Shown here piece by piece: positions 23,369 to 27,815 of a stretch of 27,815 bases of DNA. How positions within the stretch are numbered: the stretch's first letter is position 1; each line of letters starts with the position of its first letter. Position numbers and translations under genes: made by a program. The stretch is from Desulfovibrio sp. UBA4079 (GTDB taxonomy: Bacteria > Desulfobacterota > Desulfovibrionia > Desulfovibrionales > Desulfovibrionaceae): assembly GCA_002382645.1 (NCBI GenBank), contig DFYP01000030.1, forward strand, positions 561-28,375, given 5' to 3'. The notes under the pieces are model-generated. The model had not been told where the DNA came from. It saw nothing but the letters and a program-made list of their open reading frames with translations, and ran no database searches.

Positions 23369-23863
23369 ATGGCACCAAAGCGCGTCCGCCCCTGCCGCGG
23401 GTTCACCATGATCGAGGTCATCGTGACCGTCGTGCTCCTGGGCGCGATCAGCGCGGTGATCTACGCGTCCCAGGGCTTGCTGGACACCGATCTGGCCGCC
23501 CGGGCCGGGCTGTTGCGCAACCAGATCCGCTACGCCCAGCTGCGGGCCATGAAGGGCGGTGGGGTCTATGGCCTGCGCTGCCTGGGCACGGACTACTGGC
23601 TCTTCGTCACCGAGCCGACAACCGCCTCCAACCGGGTGGCCCTGCCCGGGGAGGAGACCACGCCCGTGCATCTGGCCACCACCGGAGTGACGCTGTCGGA
23701 ATTCACCCTGTATTTCGACGCCGCGGGCCAGCCCTACACCGCCTACACGAGTTCCAGCAGCAACACCCCGGTGAGCGCGACCAACACCCTGAACATCGTC
23801 ATGACCAAGGGCTCCTCCAGCGTGACCCTGTCCGTGACCCCGGAAACCGGATTCGTGCCATGA
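23369..23863 (+). CDS. Prepilin-like minor pseudopilin (GspH/FimT type)
   Basis: A 164-residue type IV pilin-like protein. A short basic leader ends in CRG, followed by the mature N-terminus FTMIEVIVTVVLLGAISAVI, which has the prepilin peptidase site after Gly11 and Glu at mature position 5. The remaining domain is beta-rich and resembles GspH/FimT minor pseudopilins: helix, then strands with YAQLRAMKGGGVYGL and the Thr/Ser-rich C-terminus. It is the first of four pilin-like genes. Its TGA overlaps the ATG of the next gene. These minor pilins prime pilus or pseudopilus assembly at the inner membrane. No pilus ATPase or secretin gene is in the window. Confidence 0.85.
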   Translation: MAPKRVRPCRGFTMIEVIVTVVLLGAISAVIYASQGLLDTDLAARAGLLRNQIRYAQLRAMKGGGVYGLRCLGTDYWLFVTEPTTASNRVALPGEETTPVHLATTGVTLSEFTLYFDAAGQPYTAYTSSSSNTPVSATNTLNIVMTKGSSSVTLSVTPETGFVP

Positions 23864-24282
23864 GACGCAGCCGCGGCTTCACCATCCTGGAGATCATCAT
23901 CACCGTGGTCCTGGTGGGCATCCTGGCGTCCCTGTTCATTCCGGCCATGGGCACCCACCTGCTGCGCGGCACCGAGCCCGCCAACCGCCCGGCGGACGCT
24001 GGCCAGGCCCATGCGGACATGGAGGCCGTGCTGCGGGACTACGTCATCTACCTGAACACCAGCACCACACCCCAGAACGTGCTGTCCTACATGGCCACGC
24101 TGGCCAACGCCAGCGTGAGCATGACCTGGATCGATTTCAACGCCTCGGGCGTCCAGACCTCCTGCAGCACTGCCCCGAACTGCGGCGGGCTCCTGGTGAC
24201 CACGGAGCAGGGCGGCCTGAGTTACAGCGCGGTCCTGACCAACGAGAAGAACGCCACGAGCTATGATGCGGTCAACTACTGA
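23860..24282 (+). CDS. Type IV prepilin-like protein
   Basis: A 140-residue prepilin beginning MRRSRG, then FTILEIIITVVLVGILASLF, with cleavage after Gly6 and Glu at mature position 5. The start is the ATG at 23860, overlapping the preceding stop; the longer open frame is not used. The globular part is small and contains CSTAPNCGG, a possible disulfide loop. It may be a minor pilin of the PilV/GspI class or a small pilin subunit; the exact class is unclear. The following gene begins 20 bases before its stop, which points to strong coupling. Confidence 0.8.
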   Translation: MRRSRGFTILEIIITVVLVGILASLFIPAMGTHLLRGTEPANRPADAGQAHADMEAVLRDYVIYLNTSTTPQNVLSYMATLANASVSMTWIDFNASGVQTSCSTAPNCGGLLVTTEQGGLSYSAVLTNEKNATSYDAVNY

Positions 24283-24787
24283 ACGCGCGGCCCGGTCCCA
24301 GCGGGGCATGACCCTGCTGGAGGTCATCATCGGCATGGTCATCCTGGGGGTCATCGCCTCGGTGGGGGCCTTCTTCTTCGTCACCGGGATCAAGGGCTAC
24401 ACCCAGACCCGCGAGGCCTCGGACCTGGCGCTCAAGGCCGACGCGGCCCTGGAGCGCATGAGCATCGAGCTGCGGGACCTGGACGGGCTGGGCACCGGCA
24501 ACAGCGTGACCGTGGTCACGGACACCTCCATCACCTACGAATCCACGGTCCTCCCCGGCACGAGGACCATCGGCCACGGGAGCGGGGTCATCTATCTCCA
24601 GACCAGCAGCGGGGGCACGCAGTACACGCTCATGGACGGGGTCACGGCCTTCCGCCTCTGGGTGGACACGGCCGAGATGAACGGCGACACGACTTACCTG
24701 GAGATCACGGCGGTGCACATTTCCTTTGTCGCGGGCGGCAAGACCTTCAGCCTCCAGGTCCTGCCCCGGCAGTTCCTGCATCTCTAG
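24263..24787 (+). CDS. Prepilin-like protein (PilW/GspJ type)
   Basis: A 174-residue prepilin. The leader ends QRG at residue 15, followed by MTLLEVIIGMVILGVIASVG with Glu at mature position 5. The helix with ALKADAALERMSIELRDLDG and the later beta domain (VIYLQTSSGGTQYTLMDGVT, FRLWVD) match the PilW/GspJ layout, where this minor pilin joins the tip complex. Two ATGs (24263 and 24266) are possible; both overlap the previous gene. It precedes the large tip-like pilin by 13 bp. Confidence 0.8.
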   Translation: MMRSTTERAARSQRGMTLLEVIIGMVILGVIASVGAFFFVTGIKGYTQTREASDLALKADAALERMSIELRDLDGLGTGNSVTVVTDTSITYESTVLPGTRTIGHGSGVIYLQTSSGGTQYTLMDGVTAFRLWVDTAEMNGDTTYLEITAVHISFVAGGKTFSLQVLPRQFLHL

Positions 24788-24800
24788 AGGGAGAATCGGC

Positions 24801-26882
24801 ATGCGGCGGGAAGAGAACGGAGCCCTGATGCTCTACATCGTGATCGCGGTGGTGGTCTTCTCGCTGCTGGCCGGGATCATGGCCCGGAACTACAGCGCCT
24901 CCACCCGGGCCACGGCCCGCCCGGACTGCCAGAAGGCCGCCCGGCTCATGGCCGAGTCCGGGGTGCGCTACGCCATGAGCCAGCTCCGCACCGCCGCTGA
25001 TGAGGCCACCTTCAACGCCCGGGTCACGGCCCTCAACGGACAGACCTTCACCCTGACCAACGGCTCGTCCTTCACCCTCACCCTGACCGGCAGCGGGACC
25101 AGCTACACGGTGAGCGCCACGGGCAATGCCCCCTGTCTGGAGGGCGATCCGGCGAGCGCCGGGCTGTCGCACTCCTTCAGCGTGGAGTCGCTGGGCTCGG
25201 GGATCGCCTTTGACAACGGCGATCTCTCGGGCTTCGAGGTGGTGGCGGGCGCGGGCGGCACCAACGCCATCACCGTGCACAACGACACGACCACCCCTGC
25301 CAACAGCTATGTGGAGTTGGGCGGCACACTGTTCGAGAACTTCGGAGCCCTCTGGTACGCCGGGAACAAGGGCGACTGCGTCAACGGCAACTGCCCCCTG
25401 GGCAACGGGGTGCGGGCCTTTTTCGAGTTCCAGTTCAACTCCGGGTCCGATGGCGACGGCTTCATCTTCGCGCTCATCAGCGCCACCACGAACACCAAGA
25501 GCACGGGCGGCGACACGACCATGGGCGAGCTCATGGGGTACGCTGGCGCGGGTACGAACAACATCGGCCTGCTGCCGCCCAAGATCGGCCTGGAGTTCGA
25601 CATCTACCACAACGACTGCAACACCAACCTCTGCTCGCCCGGCTCCCGCTGCGACGGCTACAACACCAGCGACTCCTACCAGAACTCCTACGACCACTTG
25701 GCCTTTGTGCACTGGGGCGCGGAAACCGGCTCCACTGTTTCGGGCTTCTGCTCCACGGGCAAGTACCGCAACCGCTACGACGACAACCGCCACAACGCCG
25801 GAGCAACGGGCAGCAACACCGAGCCGCGCAACCCCGCCTATGGCGAGCCCGGCTTCTACACCCAGTCCGGCGGCACCAGTTGGCTGGAGGATGGCGGGGC
25901 CTTCCGCCTGCGCTACGAACTGACCCGTCACACTACCGCCGCCAGCAACGGAGACTACTGCTACGAGCTGCGGGCCTGGCTCCAGTCCACCAGCGAGACC
26001 ATGCCCACGGGCATGGACGACGTGACCAAGGATTTCGAGGCCGCGCCCACGGTTCAGGAGGTCTTCTATCTCTCCTCGGCCGTGAACACCCAGTTCAACA
26101 ACTTCTATTTCGGCTGGACCGAGGGCACGGGCGCGGCCACGCAGCTGGCAACGCTCCGGAAGTTCGCCCTGGACTTCAAGGGGGACCCGGGCGAGCCCAA
26201 GACCATGCCCAGCGACTCCCCGGTGCTCTACCTGTCCATGCGCGACGGCTGGGGGACCACGGTGACGGACCGCTCTGCCTACGGCAACGACGGGACCATC
26301 TACAACAATTGGTATACCCCGCCGAGCGTGGCCTGGGTGCCCGGGGTGGGCTGTCCTGACTGCCCGGCGCTTTACTTTTCCGGCGGTTCCTCAAGCTACG
26401 TGACTGTGGCCGACGACAGCAGCCTGGACCTGCGGAGTGCGGGCACCGCGGCGGCCTGGATCATGCTCCCGGGCACTCCCAGCAACGGGGCCACGATCCT
26501 GCGCAAGGGCAGCAGCAGCACAAGCAACACAGAGGCGTACCGGCTCTATCTGAACAACAGGCGGCCTTCCCTGACCGTGCGCGGCAGCTCCGGCAACCGC
26601 ACCATCACCTCGCCCACTGCCCTAACAACCAATCGTTGGTATCATCTGGCCGCCACCTGGAACGGGACGAACCTGGAACTCTTCGTGGACGGGGAGTCCG
26701 TGGCCACAGGCGTCGGCGTGGGCAACCTGGACGATGTGAACGGGCCGTTGTTTCTGGGCCACCGGACCACCTCCAGCGGCGCGTTCACCGGGAACATCGA
26801 CGAGGTCCTGCTGTACAGTTCGGTGCTGAGCGCCGCCAAGATCAAGCAGCTCTACAACTACGGGCTCTGGGGCCGGCAGTAG
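24801..26882 (+). CDS. Large GspK/PilX-like minor pilin with two lectin-fold domains (putative pilus-tip adhesin)
   Basis: A 693-residue protein. The ATG at 24801 follows AGGGAG. The N-terminus reads MRREENG, then ALMLYIVIAVVVFSLLAGIM, a pilin-like helix in which mature position 5 is Tyr instead of Glu. Loss of Glu5 is typical of GspK- and PilX-like tip pilins, because a terminal subunit needs no docking onto a preceding one. After a pilin-like stretch to about 110 comes a domain resembling L-type (legume-like) lectins (about 130-465: FDNGDLSGFEVV, GDGFIFALI, IGLEFDIYHND). A LamG-type concanavalin-A-like domain follows (about 470-693: ALYFSGGSSSYVTV, WYHLAATWNG, GNIDEVLLYS). The protein should cap a pilus or pseudopilus and bind glycans. 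Domain folds are read by eye; adhesion is inferred. Confidence 0.8.
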   Translation: MRREENGALMLYIVIAVVVFSLLAGIMARNYSASTRATARPDCQKAARLMAESGVRYAMSQLRTAADEATFNARVTALNGQTFTLTNGSSFTLTLTGSGTSYTVSATGNAPCLEGDPASAGLSHSFSVESLGSGIAFDNGDLSGFEVVAGAGGTNAITVHNDTTTPANSYVELGGTLFENFGALWYAGNKGDCVNGNCPLGNGVRAFFEFQFNSGSDGDGFIFALISATTNTKSTGGDTTMGELMGYAGAGTNNIGLLPPKIGLEFDIYHNDCNTNLCSPGSRCDGYNTSDSYQNSYDHLAFVHWGAETGSTVSGFCSTGKYRNRYDDNRHNAGATGSNTEPRNPAYGEPGFYTQSGGTSWLEDGGAFRLRYELTRHTTAASNGDYCYELRAWLQSTSETMPTGMDDVTKDFEAAPTVQEVFYLSSAVNTQFNNFYFGWTEGTGAATQLATLRKFALDFKGDPGEPKTMPSDSPVLYLSMRDGWGTTVTDRSAYGNDGTIYNNWYTPPSVAWVPGVGCPDCPALYFSGGSSSYVTVADDSSLDLRSAGTAAAWIMLPGTPSNGATILRKGSSSTSNTEAYRLYLNNRRPSLTVRGSSGNRTITSPTALTTNRWYHLAATWNGTNLELFVDGESVATGVGVGNLDDVNGPLFLGHRTTSSGAFTGNIDEVLLYSSVLSAAKIKQLYNYGLWGRQ

Positions 26883-26896
26883 CGCCCCGGCCTTTT
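26871..26896 (+). terminator. Rho-independent terminator of the pilin operon
   Basis: The stem GGCCGG (26871-26876) and CCGGCC (26887-26892) is followed by TTTT (26893-26896). The hairpin overlaps the stop codon of the large pilin gene. The U-run is short but the stem is very GC-rich. Confidence 0.6.
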
Positions 26897-27186
26897 GTCC
26901 GTCCCGCCTGCTTCGTCCACGCCTGTTCCCTGATCTGGCCCGGTCCTTGAATGGCTGGGAACGGAAGGGTCTGCGGCCCGGTCCGCGCCCCGGCCTCCCC
27001 GTGTGGGGATTGTCCTGGAAATTGAGGCCAATGAAGGCCCGGGCAGGGGCCCGCGAAGAGGCGCGGGCGCGGGAATCCGCGCACCTTCTGTTCAACAATA
27101 ATGTGCAGCCTGTGGGGCTTTGTTGGGCAAAAATGTGAAAAAGCCTTGGCACCAGCCAAGGCAAGGGCTGAATCCGGGAGGTTCTT
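26897..27186. other. Intergenic region between the pilin operon and the GGCT-like gene
   Basis: No gene is visible. The stretch is GC-rich, with a CCCC/GGGG hairpin near 26997-27008, and turns AT-richer near 27090-27140. It contains the minus-strand terminator at 27130-27162. A promoter for the gene at 27187 must lie here, but I cannot point to clear boxes. Confidence 0.4.
27130..27162 (-). terminator. Rho-independent terminator facing the minus strand
   Basis: A perfect 8-bp stem GCCTTGGC/GCCAAGGC (27143-27162, loop ACCA) is followed on the minus strand by TTTTTCACATTTTTG. It would stop transcripts coming from the moeA-like gene on the right after they run antisense through the GGCT-like gene. 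Confidence 0.65.
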
Positions 27187-27567
27187 GTGCACCGGAAACA
27201 CGCCGTGTTCGTTTACGGGACGCTGAAGCGGGGGCTGTCCAACCACTTCTTTCTGCGCGAGGCCCGCTTCCTGGGCCAGGCCCAGACCGTGGAGCGCTAC
27301 GCCCTGTATGAGGACGAGATTCCCCTCGTGACCCGGAGCCAGGCCGTGAGCCCCATCCAGGGCGAGGTCTACGAGGTGAGCGAGAAGATCCTGCACCACC
27401 TGGACGTGCTCGAGCAGCATCCGGAATTCTACCGCCGCGAGCTGGTGCAGGTCCAACTGGAGGACGGCTCCCGGCGCGAGGCCTGGCTCTACTTCTCCCC
27501 AGAACCCAAGGGCGCGCTCCTGCCGGAAGGCGTCTGGCCGCGCCCGTCCCAGGCCGGAGAGGCCTGA
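27187..27567 (+). CDS. Gamma-glutamylcyclotransferase-like protein (AIG2/GGCT fold)
   Basis: A 126-residue protein starting at a GTG, with GGGAGG six bases upstream. The N-terminal VFVYGTLKRGLSNHFFL is the hallmark of the GGCT/AIG2 fold, where the YGTL turn lines the active site. VSPIQGEVYEVSEKILHHLD and LEQHPEFYRREL continue the family pattern, with the Glu of the QGEVYEV/EQHPEFY region as the expected catalytic acid area. Such enzymes cyclise gamma-glutamyl amines to 5-oxoproline; the substrate here is not predictable. The gene stands alone after the pilin operon, and its 3' end overlaps the convergent gene on the right by 79 bp. Confidence 0.85.
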   Translation: MHRKHAVFVYGTLKRGLSNHFFLREARFLGQAQTVERYALYEDEIPLVTRSQAVSPIQGEVYEVSEKILHHLDVLEQHPEFYRRELVQVQLEDGSRREAWLYFSPEPKGALLPEGVWPRPSQAGEA

Positions 27568-27815
27568 ATCCCGTGCCCGGGGAACCGCCCGGGCAGCAGC
27601 AACACCTTCACCATGTCCCCGGCGGCCAGGCCCGGTCCCGGGGGAATGCACAGCAGGCCTTGGGCCAGGAGCATCTGGCCGCGCGGGCAGTGCTCGCGGT
27701 CCAGGGGCCGGGCCAGGAGCCGCCCGTTCTCCAGGGCCAGGGAGCAGGACGTCAGGCGCAGAGCCTGGGCCGAGCCCCGGGCCGGGGTTGTCAGCGTGGC
27801 CAGGGCCGCGGGTGG
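27489..27815 (-). CDS. Probable molybdopterin molybdenumtransferase MoeA, C-terminal part (partial)
   Basis: An open frame enters from the right edge of the window and ends at TAG at 27489 (108 residues visible). The pattern ALRLTSCSLALENGRLLARP, then GQMLLAQGLLCIPPGPGLAA and GDMVKVLLLPG matches the MoeA C-terminal domain, where the chain usually reads like GRLVARPL..GSG.LSSLA.ADGL..IP.G...GE.VEVLLL. MoeA inserts molybdate into molybdopterin. About 30 residues of low-similarity tail follow the domain and overlap the convergent GGCT-like gene by 79 bp. A terminator lies beyond it at 27130-27162. The 5' part is outside the window, so the call is moderate. Confidence 0.55.
   Translation of the reverse strand, partial: PPAALATLTTPARGSAQALRLTSCSLALENGRLLARPLDREHCPRGQMLLAQGLLCIPPGPGLAAGDMVKVLLLPGRFPGHGIQASPAWDGRGQTPSGRSAPLGSGEK

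Noticed and set aside
20610..23378. 922-codon minus-strand frame opposite the PEP-synthase-like gene
   Set aside because: Very long but compositionally biased, with no domain or ribosome binding site. The plus strand has clear ATP-grasp and phosphohistidine motifs.
1..27815. CRISPR array, insertion sequence or toxin-antitoxin pair
   Set aside because: No regularly spaced repeats, transposase motifs or paired toxin-antitoxin genes were seen. The Rap1a-like resemblance at 15766-16143 has no toxin partner nearby.

Overview
The window joins two kinds of DNA at a tRNA gene. Right of about 17.5 kb the sequence is very GC-rich, with tightly packed genes that strongly favour C- and G-ending codons. 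This, together with its gene types, suggests a high-GC delta-proteobacterium such as a Desulfovibrio relative; that is inference from style, not a database match. Left of 17.5 kb the composition is patchier, with clearly AT-rich stretches, and the region behaves as a genomic island. A 49-bp copy of the 3' half of tRNA-Thr(CGT) lies at 1-49 with one mismatch, and the intact tRNA gene lies at 17515-17590. No integrase or transposase is visible between them.

Island, left to right. Two paralogous Crp/Fnr-type regulators run on the plus strand (540-2128). Everything else is on the minus strand: a small secreted protein, a periplasmic VWA-OmpA protein and a possible Spy/ZraP-like protein (2275-4475); a triple-BON OsmY-like protein (4624-5457); a translationally coupled pair of a one-helix membrane protein and a CsbD-like protein (5589-5944); an 8.8-kb cyclic beta-1,2-glucan synthase gene (6558-15332); a glycine-zipper lipoprotein, an exported protein of unknown function, a BON lipoprotein and a 52-residue DUF3309 protein (15531-16732). 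Nearly all products act in or on the envelope or belong to osmotic/general-stress families. The cargo reads as an envelope and osmotic stress module: a periplasmic glucan osmolyte with supporting envelope proteins, possibly controlled by the two Crp-like regulators. Two very similar palindromes lie upstream of two of its minus-strand transcription units.

Right of the tRNA, on the plus strand, a membrane histidine kinase, three stand-alone receiver proteins with start/stop overlaps, and an 860-residue PEP-synthase-like protein form one apparent operon (17734-23297). The last protein keeps the ATP-grasp and phosphohistidine domains, but its C-terminus does not look like the usual PEP/pyruvate TIM barrel. 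This is the best candidate for an undescribed signalling system.

Four prepilin-like genes follow (23369-26882). The last encodes a 693-residue Glu5-lacking, GspK/PilX-like pilin with two lectin-fold domains, a plausible pilus-tip adhesin. The window ends with a gamma-glutamylcyclotransferase-like gene, and convergent to it the 3' end of a probable moeA.
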